Assembly: GCF_001514205.1 (NCBI RefSeq)
Contig: NZ_KQ948794.1
Span: 1 to 48,005 of the forward strand
Length of the DNA stretch: 48,005 nucleotides
Reading direction: 5' to 3'
Source: Streptomyces griseoruber
GTDB lineage: Bacteria; Actinomycetota; Actinomycetes; Streptomycetales; Streptomycetaceae
A model generated the notes under the pieces. That model was not told the origin of the DNA. It saw only the letters and a program-made list of their open reading frames with translations, and did no database searches. The position numbers and the translations under genes were made by a program. Positions 40,453 through 48,005 of the stretch are shown here, piece after piece (the stretch's first letter is position 1; each line of letters begins with the position of its first letter).

Positions 40453-41154
40453 TCACCTGCCGCGGGACTGGCCGGTGTCCGGCTGCTCCAGGTGGGAGGC
40501 GAGGACCGCCGCCTGGACGCGGCGCTGCACACCCAGCTTGGCCAGGAGGCGGGAGATGTGGTTCTTGACGGTCTTCTCCGACAGGTAGAGCTTCCCGCCG
40601 ATCTCGCGGTTGGTGAGGCCCTCGCCGATCAGGGCCAGGATGTCCTTCTCCCGTGGCGAGAGACCCGAGAGTTCGGCAGGAACGGACGGTGTGTCCGCGG
40701 GTTCCGTGCGCAGCGAGCGCATCAGACGGGCCGTGGTCGCGGGGTCCAGCATCGACTGGCCCGAGGCCACCGTGCGGACGGCCGAGACGAGGTCGGCCCC
40801 CTTGATCTGCTTGAGGACGTACCCGGAGGCCCCGGCCATGATCGCGTCGAGGAGGGCCTCCTCGTCGTCGAAGGAGGTCAGCATCAGACAGGCCAGCTCC
40901 GGCATCCGGCTGCGCAGTTCACGGCAGACGGAGATGCCGTTGCCGTCCGGCAGCCGCACGTCGAGGACGGCGACGTCGGGGCGCAGCGCGGGGCCCCGGG
41001 CCAGCGCGTGGTCGACGGTGCCGGCATCGCCGATCACCGTGATGTCGGGCTCGGCGTCGAGCAGGTCGGCCAGGCCACGACGGACGACCTCGTGGTCGTC
41101 CAGCAGGAACACCCGGATCGGGTTCTGCTCGGTGAAGGTACGTGGCTCTGGCAT
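40453..41154 (-). CDS. DevR/DosR-like response regulator (NarL/LuxR family)
   Basis: A 233-aa two-domain regulator. The receiver domain has FLLDDHEVVRRGL (acidic Asp19/Asp20), the phosphoacceptor Asp65 in VAVLDVRLPDGNG, a Thr/Ser switch (LMLTSFDDEEALL) and the Lys in GYVLKQIKGA. The C-terminal LuxR helix-turn-helix has LSPREKDILALIGEGLTNREI and LSEKTVKNHISRLLAKL. It closely resembles mycobacterial DevR/DosR and streptomycete OsdR, which control oxygen and dormancy regulons. No histidine kinase gene lies beside it, so the sensor is elsewhere. ATG 41154 has GAGGGG 5 nt upstream. An operator-like motif at 41237-41251 suggests autoregulation. Confidence 0.93.
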   Translation of the reverse strand: MPEPRTFTEQNPIRVFLLDDHEVVRRGLADLLDAEPDITVIGDAGTVDHALARGPALRPDVAVLDVRLPDGNGISVCRELRSRMPELACLMLTSFDDEEALLDAIMAGASGYVLKQIKGADLVSAVRTVASGQSMLDPATTARLMRSLRTEPADTPSVPAELSGLSPREKDILALIGEGLTNREIGGKLYLSEKTVKNHISRLLAKLGVQRRVQAAVLASHLEQPDTGQSRGR

Positions 41155-41236
41155 GGCGACCCCTCGTTGCCCGGCGGCGGACAGACCGTCAACTGCCCAT
41201 GCCGCCGATCATCACGTCTGGGCCGCGGAGGTACTA

Positions 41237-41251
41237 GGGCCGACCGGCCCC
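41237..41251 (-). promoter_or_regulatory. Island operator motif copy 2 (upstream of response regulator)
   Basis: GGGCCGACCGGCCCC, with the inverted repeat GGGCCG-AC-CGGCCC at 41237-41250. It is 83 bp upstream of the regulator ATG at 41154, in the 274-bp divergent region that also serves the permease gene. It fits the five-site 15-bp pattern of the island. Confidence 0.6.
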
Positions 41252-41314
41252 ACTCACGCGCCACCGCCGCTGCCGCGCCCAGGGCGGGTCGGGGCTGCCC
41301 GGACCTGACGCACC

Positions 41315-41329
41315 GGGACCTTCGGTACC
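41315..41329 (+). promoter_or_regulatory. Island operator motif copy 3 (upstream of permease-arc operon)
   Basis: GGGACCTTCGGTACC, an imperfect palindrome (GGGACC/GGTACC), 100 bp upstream of the permease ATG at 41429. It is one mismatch from the perfect site before the universal stress protein gene. Confidence 0.6.
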
Positions 41330-41428
41330 TGCCACGGGCCCGGGCGGCCGCTGCGCCGATCCGGCATGGCACAGAACCATCGTTCGCGGATCGACTCATC
41401 CGCAGCGACTCGCGCAAGGAGCACAGCC

Positions 41429-42919
41429 ATGCCCAGGACCTCAGCGACCGGTGACCGGGCGGCGCCCCGGCCCGGGGCGGCACTCGGACTCCCGGCCGCG
41501 TCCGCGCTCGTGATCGGGACCATCATCGGCACCGGCATCTTCGCCCTGCCGTCCGCCCTCGCCCCGTACGGGCCCCTCTCGCTGGTCGCCTTCGTCGTGG
41601 TGACCCTGGGCGCGCTGGCGCTCGCGCTGACCTTCGGCGCGCTGTCGAAACGGGTGCCGGCGAGCGGCGGGCCGTACGTCTACGCCCGGGAGGCCTTCGG
41701 CGAGTTCGCCGGATTCCTCAACGCGTGGTCGTACTGGATCACCGCGTGGGCCGGGAACGCGGCGATCGCCGTGGCGTGGGTCGGCTACGTCGAGGTGTTC
41801 GTCAACACGGGGCACAGGACGTGGATCTCCATGAGCCTGGCTCTCGGCGGGCTCTGGGCGGCGGCCGCGATCAACCTCAGCGGCGTCCGCAACATCGGCG
41901 CGTTCCAGGTGGTCACCACCGTGCTGAAGTTCGTGCCGCTCGTCTTCATGGCGACCGTCGGACTGCTCTTCATCGACCCCGACAACTTCGGCGCCTTCAA
42001 CGCCAGTGGCGGATCGGCGGTCGGCGCGATCTCCGCCGCCGCGGCCATCGCCCTGTTCAGCTACCTCGGCCTGGAGGCCGCATCGGTGGTCGCCGGCCGG
42101 GTCCGGGACCCGGAGCGCAACGTGCCGCGCGCCACCGTGTACGGCACGCTGCTGTGCGCGGTCATCTACATCCTGGGCACGCTGGCGGTCTTCGGCACCG
42201 TCTCGCACGGGGCGCTGGGCGACACCACCGCACCGTTCACCGACGCCGCGAACAACATCTTCGGCGGTACCTGGGCGGGAGACGTCGTGGCCGTCGCCGC
42301 GATCATCTCGGGCATCGGCGCCCTCAACGGCTGGACCATGCTGTGCGCCGAGATGCCGTACGCCGCCGCCCGCGACGGACTGTTCCCCGACGCCTTCGCG
42401 AGGCTGCGCGGCGAGAGCGGTGTGCCGGCCTTCGGCGTCGTCGTCTCCACCGTGCTGGCCTCGCTGATCACCGTGTTCAGCTACACCCGCTTCGAGGACG
42501 TCTTCACGAAGATCGTGCTGCTGAGCGTCCTCACCGCGGTGATCCCGTATCTGTTCTCCGCCGCCGCCCAGCTGTACTGGCTGCTGGTGCGCGGCCGGGA
42601 GAACCTGAGCCGGGGCCGCCTGGCCCGGGACGTCACCGTCGCCGCCCTGGCACTGGTCTTCTCCTACTGGTCGATCCAGGGCAGCGGCTACCAGACCGTC
42701 TACTACGGGCTGTTCGTGCTGCTGCTCGGCGTGCCGGTCTACGTGTGGCTGAAGCGGGGCCAGGGCCGCTACGGCGACGAACCCGCAGCGGCGATTCCCG
42801 TTCCGCGTGAGGAACGGGCCCCCGAGACACCGGCACCGCCGCAGCGGCTCTCGCGCGGACTCGGCACCAACCGCGTCGGCGGCCCGCGCAGGCGCAGCGC
42901 CCACCGCCACCAGGACTGA
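41429..42919 (+). CDS. APC-family amino acid permease (arginine/ornithine or agmatine antiporter-like)
   Basis: A 496-aa, approximately 12-TM protein of the amino acid-polyamine-organocation family. It has GTIIGTGIFALPSALAPYGP at TM1 (the GxG unwound substrate site of AdiC/PotE-type carriers), VPASGGPYVYAREAFGEFAG, and SYLGLEAASVVAGRVRDPERNVPRA (TM6 and loop), with a hydrophilic C-terminal tail rich in Pro and Arg. AAGGAG at 41416-41421 selects ATG 41429 over the earlier ATG at 41366. The gene heads the arginine deiminase operon (43 bp before arcA), so the likely role is arginine uptake in exchange for ornithine, as with ArcD. The exact substrate is inferred from context. Confidence 0.9.
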   Translation: MPRTSATGDRAAPRPGAALGLPAASALVIGTIIGTGIFALPSALAPYGPLSLVAFVVVTLGALALALTFGALSKRVPASGGPYVYAREAFGEFAGFLNAWSYWITAWAGNAAIAVAWVGYVEVFVNTGHRTWISMSLALGGLWAAAAINLSGVRNIGAFQVVTTVLKFVPLVFMATVGLLFIDPDNFGAFNASGGSAVGAISAAAAIALFSYLGLEAASVVAGRVRDPERNVPRATVYGTLLCAVIYILGTLAVFGTVSHGALGDTTAPFTDAANNIFGGTWAGDVVAVAAIISGIGALNGWTMLCAEMPYAAARDGLFPDAFARLRGESGVPAFGVVVSTVLASLITVFSYTRFEDVFTKIVLLSVLTAVIPYLFSAAAQLYWLLVRGRENLSRGRLARDVTVAALALVFSYWSIQGSGYQTVYYGLFVLLLGVPVYVWLKRGQGRYGDEPAAAIPVPREERAPETPAPPQRLSRGLGTNRVGGPRRRSAHRHQD

Positions 42920-42962
42920 CCGACGCCCCCCGCACCCGCACGACAGAGGAGGACACCACGCC

Positions 42963-44177
42963 ATGAACACGTTCCACGTCGACTCCGAGGCCGGGCGCCT
43001 GCGCCAGGTGATCCTGCACCGCCCCGGCATCGAACTCTCCCGCCTCACCCCGCGCAACGTCGACGCGCTCCTCTTCGACGACATCCTGTGGGCCAAGCGC
43101 GCCCGCGAGGAACACGACGCCTTCGCCCAGGTGCTGCGCGACCACGGCACCCGCGTGCACTACTTCGCCGACCTGCTCGCCCAGACCCTCGACTCTCCCG
43201 AGGCCCGCGACTGGCTGCTCGACCGGGTGATCACCCCGGCCACCGTCGGACCGGCCCTGATCGACCCGGTGCGCGAACGGTGCGCCGTACTCGACGGGGA
43301 GACCCTCGCCGGGCACCTGATCGGCGGACTCCTCAAGAGCGACCTGCCCCTCGCCACCGCGCACAGCCTGGTCTGGAACGCGCTCGGCACCGACGACTTC
43401 GCCCTCGCCCCGCTGCCCAACCACCTGTTCCCGCGCGACAACTCCTGCTGGATCTACGACCGCCTGTCGGTCAACCCGATGGCCAAGCCGGCCCGGCGGC
43501 GCGAGAGTCTGCACGCCGAGGCCATCTACCGCTTCCACCCGATGTTCGCCGGCATCGCCCCGGCACCGGTCCTCGACGGATCCGTGGGCACCCTCGAAGG
43601 CGGGGACGTCCACGTCCTGGGCAACGGCGCCGTCATGGTCGGCATGGGGGAGCGCACCAGCGCCCAGGCGGTGGAGAACCTCGCGGCCCGGCTGTTCGCG
43701 GCGGGCACGGCCCGTCGGCTCATCGCCGTGCACCTGCCCGCCGCGCGCGCCTACATGCACCTCGACACCGTCCTGACCATGCTCGACCGCGACACCTTCG
43801 TCATCTACCCGGGCCTGGCCGACTCCCTGCGCTCCTGGACGCTCACCCCCAGCGGCACCCGCGAGTGCGGCTTCGACGTCGCTCCGAACTCCGACCTGGC
43901 CACCGCCCTCGCCGAGGCCCTCGACCTCGACAAGGTCCGGATGCTCTCCGCCCCGCAGGACATCCGCAACGCCGAACGCGAGCAGTGGGACGACGGCAGC
44001 AACTTCCTCGCCGTCGCCCCCGGAGTCGTCGTCGGCTACGAGCGCAACGTCACCACCAACACCTACCTGCGCAAGCAGGGCATCGAGATCGTCACCATCG
44101 CCGGCGCCGAACTCGGCCGCGGACGCGGCGGACCGCGCTGCATGAGCTGCCCCGTCGAACGCGACCCGGCCGCCTGA
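42963..44177 (+). CDS. arcA: Arginine deiminase
   Basis: A 404-aa enzyme converting L-arginine to citrulline and ammonia, the first step of the fermentative arginine deiminase pathway. It has the N-terminal SEAGRLRQVILHRPG and LTPRN, LFPRDNSCWIYD, the catalytic EGGDVHVL, HLDTVLTML with the catalytic His, and the nucleophile Cys393 in GGPRCMSCP close to the C terminus. Length and motifs match the family fully. GAGGAGGA precedes ATG 42963. It is followed by arcB (30 bp) and arcC (3 bp), an operon giving one ATP per arginine, suited to low-oxygen maintenance. Confidence 0.97.
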   Translation: MNTFHVDSEAGRLRQVILHRPGIELSRLTPRNVDALLFDDILWAKRAREEHDAFAQVLRDHGTRVHYFADLLAQTLDSPEARDWLLDRVITPATVGPALIDPVRERCAVLDGETLAGHLIGGLLKSDLPLATAHSLVWNALGTDDFALAPLPNHLFPRDNSCWIYDRLSVNPMAKPARRRESLHAEAIYRFHPMFAGIAPAPVLDGSVGTLEGGDVHVLGNGAVMVGMGERTSAQAVENLAARLFAAGTARRLIAVHLPAARAYMHLDTVLTMLDRDTFVIYPGLADSLRSWTLTPSGTRECGFDVAPNSDLATALAEALDLDKVRMLSAPQDIRNAEREQWDDGSNFLAVAPGVVVGYERNVTTNTYLRKQGIEIVTIAGAELGRGRGGPRCMSCPVERDPAA

Positions 44178-44207
44178 ACCTCAGCCCGACCCCCAGGGGG
44201 AACCACC

Positions 44208-45209
44208 ATGACCACCGACCTGCGCGGCCGCTCCTACCTGAGCGAACTCGACTTCACGGCCGCCGAGATCCACCACCTCCTCGACCTGGCCGCCACCCTC
44301 AAGGCCGCCAAGCGCGCCGGCACCGAGCAGCCCCGGCTGACCGGCCGCAACCTCGCGCTGATCTTCGAGAAGACCTCCACCCGCACCCGCTGTGCCTTCG
44401 AGGTCGCCGCCGCCGACCAGGGGGCCGCCACCACCTACCTGGGCCCCGGAGACACCCACATCGGCGCCAAGGAGTCCATCGCGGACACCGCCCGTGTGCT
44501 CGGCCGCATGTTCGACGCCATCGAGTACCGGGGCTCCGCCCAGTCGCTCGTCACCGCCCTCGCCGAACACTCCGGCGTCCCCGTCTACAACGGCCTGACC
44601 GACACCGCGCACCCCACCCAGAGCCTCTGCGACGTCCTCACCATGCACGAGCACAGCCCCAAGCCCCTGCCCGACATCGCCTACTGCTACCTCGGCGACG
44701 CCCGCAACAACATGGGCAACTCCCTGCTGTCCATGGGTGCCCTGCTCGGCATGGACGTCCGCATCGCCGCGCCCGCCGCGCTGTGGCCCGACGCCGCGCT
44801 GGTCACCCGGTGCCGGGAACGTGCCGAGATCAGCGGGGCCCGGATCACGCTCACCGAGGACGTGGAGACCGCCGTACGGGGTGCCGACTTCCTGCACACC
44901 GACGTCTGGGTCTCCATGGGCGAGCCCACCGATACCTGGCGGGAGCGGATCGAGCTGCTGCTGCCTTACCAGGTCGACGACAAGACACTGGCCGCGACCG
45001 GCAACCCGGACGTGAAGTTCATGCACTGCCTGCCGGCCCTGCACGACCGCCGCACCCGCCTCGGTCAGGACCTCTTCGACCGCTACGGCCTGGACGGACT
45101 GGAGGTCACCGACGACGTCTTCTCCTCGCCCGCGTCGATCGTCTTCGACCAGGCCGAGAACCGGCTGCACACCATCAAGGCCGTGCTCGTGGCCACTCTG
45201 GAGGACTGA
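44208..45209 (+). CDS. arcB: Ornithine carbamoyltransferase, catabolic
   Basis: A 333-aa transferase that here runs in the catabolic direction, splitting citrulline with phosphate into ornithine and carbamoyl phosphate. Carbamoyl-phosphate loop STRTR at residues 57-61, HPTQ (in DTAHPTQSLCD), YLGDARNNMGNS, and the ornithine/catalytic-Cys region HCLPA, all intact. The length of 333 aa fits catabolic OTCases (anabolic ones are often shorter). GGGGGAA precedes ATG 44208. The gene is between arcA and arcC. Confidence 0.96.
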   Translation: MTTDLRGRSYLSELDFTAAEIHHLLDLAATLKAAKRAGTEQPRLTGRNLALIFEKTSTRTRCAFEVAAADQGAATTYLGPGDTHIGAKESIADTARVLGRMFDAIEYRGSAQSLVTALAEHSGVPVYNGLTDTAHPTQSLCDVLTMHEHSPKPLPDIAYCYLGDARNNMGNSLLSMGALLGMDVRIAAPAALWPDAALVTRCRERAEISGARITLTEDVETAVRGADFLHTDVWVSMGEPTDTWRERIELLLPYQVDDKTLAATGNPDVKFMHCLPALHDRRTRLGQDLFDRYGLDGLEVTDDVFSSPASIVFDQAENRLHTIKAVLVATLED

Positions 45210-45212
45210 GCC

Positions 45213-46136
45213 ATGCGTATCGTCGTCGCCCTGGGCGGCAACGCCCTGCTGCACCGCGGTGAACGCCCCGACGCCGCCGTCCAGCAGGCGAACATCGACC
45301 GGGTGGCCACCGCGCTGGCCGCCCTGGCCCATGAGCACGAGATCGTCCTGACCCACGGCAACGGCCCCCAGATCGGCCTGCTCGCCATGGAGAGCGCGGC
45401 CGATCCCGCGCTCAGCGCCCCCTATCCGCTGGATCTGCTCGGCGCCCAGACCCAGGGCATGATCGGTTCCCTGCTGGCCCGCACCCTGCACGACGCCCTG
45501 CCGGGCCGTCCCATCGCCACCCTGGTCACCCACACCTTCGTACGGGCCGACGACCCGGCGTTCGCACGGCCGACGAAGTTCGTGGGCCAGGTCTACTCCC
45601 GCGACCTGGCCAAGGCGCTCGCCCGCCGGCGCGGCTGGCACATCGCCCAGGACACCACCGGCTGGCGCCGGGTCGTCCCCTCCCCGGCACCGGAACGCAT
45701 CCTGGAGACCGACACCGTCCACGGACTGCTCGACAGCGGGACCCTGGTGATCTGCGCGGGCGGCGGAGGAGTCCCGGTCACCGCCGACCGTGACACCGGC
45801 GCGCTGACCGGGGTGGAGGCCGTCGTCGACAAGGACCTCACCGCCGCCCTGCTCGCCGAGGACCTGAAGGCCGACTTCCTGCTCATCCTCACCGACGTCC
45901 CCTGCGTGTACGAGGAGTACGGGACACCGGCCCAGCGGCCCGTCCTCGACGCCACCCCCGCCGAGCTGCGCCGCAAGGGCTTCCCGGAGGGCTCCATGGG
46001 GCCCAAGGCCGAGGCCGCCGCACGGTTCGTGGAGCGGACCGGTGGGCTGGCCGCCATCGGGGCCCTGGACGCGGCGTACGAGATCGTGCACGGCCGCTCG
46101 GGCACCCTGGTGCGCCCGGACCTCACGGCCGGCTGA
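45213..46136 (+). CDS. arcC: Carbamate kinase
   Basis: A 307-aa amino acid kinase family enzyme that transfers phosphate from carbamoyl phosphate to ADP, forming ATP, CO2 and ammonia. It has IVVALGGNALL at the N terminus, THGNGPQIGLLA, GGGGVPV, VEAVVDKDLTAALLAE with the catalytic Lys/Asp, and FPEGSMGPKAEAAARFVE, all characteristic. GGAGGA overlaps the end of arcB, and the 3-nt gap indicates translational coupling. It is the last gene of the permease-arcABC operon. Confidence 0.97.
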   Translation: MRIVVALGGNALLHRGERPDAAVQQANIDRVATALAALAHEHEIVLTHGNGPQIGLLAMESAADPALSAPYPLDLLGAQTQGMIGSLLARTLHDALPGRPIATLVTHTFVRADDPAFARPTKFVGQVYSRDLAKALARRRGWHIAQDTTGWRRVVPSPAPERILETDTVHGLLDSGTLVICAGGGGVPVTADRDTGALTGVEAVVDKDLTAALLAEDLKADFLLILTDVPCVYEEYGTPAQRPVLDATPAELRRKGFPEGSMGPKAEAAARFVERTGGLAAIGALDAAYEIVHGRSGTLVRPDLTAG

Positions 46137-46188
46137 CGGGCGGAGTCGGGCGGGGGAGAGCCGCCGCGCCCAACGGCCTTCCGACGCA

Positions 46189-46203
46189 GGGACGTTCGGC
46201 CCC
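46189..46203 (+). promoter_or_regulatory. Island operator motif copy 4 (upstream of DoxX-like gene)
   Basis: GGGACGTTCGGCCCC, 99 bp upstream of ATG 46303, in the 166-bp gap after arcC. It shares the 15-bp pattern with the other four island sites; the half-sites are imperfect (GGGACG/GGCCCC). Confidence 0.55.
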
Positions 46204-46302
46204 ACGGTCGCAGACCTTCGGCATCCGGCGCCGACCGGCGCGCGCGGCCAGAGTGAGTGACGTCAGGCAACGCCCCGACCGTCCCCGAAGGGAACCACGA
46301 CC

Positions 46303-46932
46303 ATGGCCGTGCACGAGCACCCTCACCGGAGCTCCGGCTTCCACCTGCCGTCGCTGCGCAGGAACCGGACCGCCTCCGCATCCGAGTCGGCCGTGTCGGC
46401 GGACGCCGGCACGCACACCGCGCGGGCCTACGCCCTCGCCTCCCTGCGTCTGCTCACCGGGTTCGTCTTCCTGTGGGCCTTCCTCGACAAGACCTTCGGC
46501 TTCGGCTGGGCCACCCCGTCGGGCAAGGGCTGGATCGACGGCGGTTCACCGACGAAGGGCTTCCTCGGCTCCGTCGCGGTCGGGCCGATGGAGTCGACCT
46601 TCCACTCCTGGGCCGGCGACCCGTGGGCGGACTGGCTGTTCATGCTCGGTCTGCTCGGGATCGGGCTGGCGCTGGTCGCGGGGGTCGCGCTGCGCCTCGC
46701 CGCCGTCGCCGGCACCGCGATGATGGCGCTGATGTGGATCGCCGAGTGGCCGCCGGCCAAGCACCTCTCGGACGGCACGGCGAGCATGTCGACGAACCCG
46801 TTCGCCGACTACCACGTGATCTACGCCGTCGCCCTGATCGTCGTGGCCGCTGCCGCCGCCGGCGACACCCTGGGCGCGGGCCGGCTCTGGGCCGGGCTCC
46901 CCTTCGTCCGCGACCACAGCTGGCTGCGGTGA
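46303..46932 (+). CDS. DoxX-like / thiosulfate dehydrogenase large-subunit-like membrane protein
   Basis: A 209-aa protein with a 45-residue polar N terminus and four hydrophobic segments: ASLRLLTGFVFLWAFLDKTF, WLFMLGLLGIGLALVAGVAL, LAAVAGTAMMALMWIAEW and VIYAVALIVVAAAAAGDTLG. The LRLLTGFVFLWAFLDK pattern and the four-TM layout match the DoxX/DoxD-like family, linked to quinone-coupled sulfur or redox reactions. It probably acts in the membrane under redox stress, but the substrate is not known. GAAGGGAA precedes ATG 46303. An operator-like motif lies upstream, so it is probably its own transcription unit. Confidence 0.85.
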   Translation: MAVHEHPHRSSGFHLPSLRRNRTASASESAVSADAGTHTARAYALASLRLLTGFVFLWAFLDKTFGFGWATPSGKGWIDGGSPTKGFLGSVAVGPMESTFHSWAGDPWADWLFMLGLLGIGLALVAGVALRLAAVAGTAMMALMWIAEWPPAKHLSDGTASMSTNPFADYHVIYAVALIVVAAAAAGDTLGAGRLWAGLPFVRDHSWLR

Positions 46933-47004
46933 GCACCGCCGGTGCGGTGGCCCGCGACCTGGGCCACCGCACCGGGCCGCGCGGGGGCCGGTGAGCCCGA
47001 AGTC

Positions 47005-47019
47005 GGGACCAGTGGTCCC
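47005..47019 (+). promoter_or_regulatory. Island operator motif copy 5, perfect palindrome (upstream of USP gene)
   Basis: GGGACCAGTGGTCCC: perfect 6-bp arms with a 3-bp spacer, 63 bp upstream of ATG 47082. It is the best example of the five island sites and closely matches the DosR-box layout (GGGAC...GTCCC) known from mycobacteria. Confidence 0.75.
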
Positions 47020-47081
47020 TGCCCGAGGAGCTCCCTGAAGACGACTCTGGAATCGGATCCCTCACCCAGGAGGTAGAGACC

Positions 47082-47987
47082 ATGCTCCGCACCATCACCG
47101 TGGGAATCGACGGCTCGCCCGAGAGCCGGGCCGCCGCCGAATGGGCGGCTCGCGAAGCCCAGTTGCGCGACCTGCCGCTGAAGATCGTGCACGTCTGGCA
47201 GCCGGTGCCCGAGCCCATGGCCCAGGACCCGCTCCTGGGCGCCGAGACCCAGCAGCACTGGACCGAGCGGATCCCGCGGGAGGCCGCCGAAGGCATCGGG
47301 CGGCGCCACCGCGGAGTCGAGGTGGTCAGAGAGCAGCTCTCCGGCTACCCGGGTGACGCCCTCGCCGAGGCGGCGAAGAGCGCCGAGCTGCTCGTCCTGG
47401 GCTCCCGAGGTCTGGGCGGGCTCGGCGGGTTCCTGATCGGTTCCATCGGTCTGTCCGTCGTCGCGCACGCCGAGCGCCCCGTGGTGCTGGTGCGCGCACG
47501 GGAAACGGCCACCGACGAGCACGAGCCGGACCCGTTTGGCACCCCCTCGGCCGCGACGCCGTTCCGGCCCGTGGTCCTCGGGCTCGACGTCGAGCACCCG
47601 GACGAGACGCTCCTGGCGTTCGCCTTCGACGCCGCCGAACGGCGTGCCACGTCCCTGCGGGTCGTCCACGGCTGGAACCCGCCGCCGTACTACGCCTACG
47701 GCACCCCCGCCAACCCCGCCCTGCACGAGGCGCTGGCCCTGAGCGAGGCCGAGGCCCTGACCGGGGTGCTGCGTCCCTGGCGGAAGAAGCACCCGGACGT
47801 GGAGGTCGTCGAGGAGTCCCGCTACGGCAGCGCGGCCGTCCACGTCGTGGACGCCTCGCACGAGGCCTCCCTGGTCGTCGTCGGCCGGCGGATCCGCCGC
47901 AGCCCGTTCGGCACGCACATCGGCCATGTCACCCACGCCGTCCTGCACCACGCCACCGCCCCCGTCGCCGTCGTCCCCCACGACTGA
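47082..47987 (+). CDS. Tandem universal stress protein (UspA x2)
   Basis: A 301-aa protein of two UspA domains. Domain 1 (about 1-145): TVGIDGSPESRAAAEWAA, KIVHVW, and the ATP-binding motif GSRGLGGLGGFLIGSIG, which fits G-2x-G-9x-G(S/T). Domain 2 (about 160-301): VVLGLDVEHPDETLLAFAFD and VVVGRRIRRSPFGTHIGHVT, where the glycine motif is altered, so it may not bind ATP in the usual way. Tandem USPs are frequent members of DosR-type regulons. AGGAGG precedes ATG 47082. The window ends 18 bp after the stop, in a purine-rich stretch (GAGGAGAAGAGA) that may be the ribosome-binding site of a next gene. Confidence 0.93.
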   Translation: MLRTITVGIDGSPESRAAAEWAAREAQLRDLPLKIVHVWQPVPEPMAQDPLLGAETQQHWTERIPREAAEGIGRRHRGVEVVREQLSGYPGDALAEAAKSAELLVLGSRGLGGLGGFLIGSIGLSVVAHAERPVVLVRARETATDEHEPDPFGTPSAATPFRPVVLGLDVEHPDETLLAFAFDAAERRATSLRVVHGWNPPPYYAYGTPANPALHEALALSEAEALTGVLRPWRKKHPDVEVVEESRYGSAAVHVVDASHEASLVVVGRRIRRSPFGTHIGHVTHAVLHHATAPVAVVPHD

Positions 47988-48005
47988 CCCACCGAGGAGA
48001 AGAGA

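Noticed and set aside
42963..46136. Arginine deiminase genes as suppliers of a precursor for the polyketide
   Set aside because: They sit in a stress island with a DevR-like regulator and shared operator motifs, separated from the cluster by a pseudogene, and the set matches the energy-yielding arginine deiminase pathway.

Overview
The window is high-GC actinobacterial DNA, almost certainly Streptomyces or a close relative. Codon third positions are strongly G/C, several genes start with GTG or TTG, and the content is modular type I polyketide synthases (PKS), a hybrid NRPS-PKS, CYP105/107-like P450s and a DevR/DosR-like stress island. No tRNA, rRNA, CRISPR array, insertion sequence or integrase was recognised.

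Bases 1-20101 (plus strand) are the 3' part of a PKS gene cluster that continues upstream of the window. The last four modules are visible: the KR-ACP end of one subunit; a two-module subunit (KS-AT-DH-KR-ACP, then KS-AT-DH-ACP with no KR); and a final KS-AT-ACP-TE subunit with no reductive domain. They are followed by a type II thioesterase, a 14-TM exporter, a P450 and a canonical crotonyl-CoA carboxylase/reductase (CCR). A perfect 16-bp hairpin separates this unit from a convergent operon. Colinear reading predicts a beta,delta-diketo thioester at the terminus, which could close to a pyrone or a related ring.

Bases 20241-36171 (minus strand) form an eight-gene operon transcribed in this order: hybrid NRPS-PKS (PCP-C-A-PCP-KS-AT-PCP), type II thioesterase, long acyl-CoA dehydrogenase, divergent CCR, isopropylmalate/homocitrate synthase-like enzyme, fused and domain-permuted isopropylmalate isomerase (LeuD-LeuC order), isopropylmalate dehydrogenase-like enzyme, and LysN-like aminotransferase. 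Most genes overlap by 4-17 nt or are separated by about 20 nt. The last four resemble the cyanobacterial homophenylalanine (Hph) pathway, a one-carbon homologation of a 2-oxo acid. The operon looks like a dedicated pathway for an unusual amino acid and/or an unusual alkylmalonyl extender unit. The first AT of the two-module PKS has altered active-site motifs and is the natural candidate to use such a unit.

Bases 36247-39427 hold a 12-TM exporter (minus), a 690-bp visibly AT-richer intergenic region and a second P450 (plus), probably the edge of the cluster. A frameshifted remnant of a GlxA/AraC-type regulator lies at 39490-39720.

Bases 39731-47987 are a different locus: a dormancy/low-oxygen-type island with an Rv1733c-like membrane protein, a DevR/DosR-like response regulator, an arginine/ornithine-type permease, arginine deiminase, ornithine carbamoyltransferase, carbamate kinase, a DoxX-like membrane protein and a tandem universal stress protein. 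I find a shared 15-bp partly palindromic motif (GGG-A/C-C-C/G-NNN-GG-T/C-C/A-CC) about 60-100 bp upstream of every transcription unit in this island. This suggests a common regulon, probably under the encoded response regulator.
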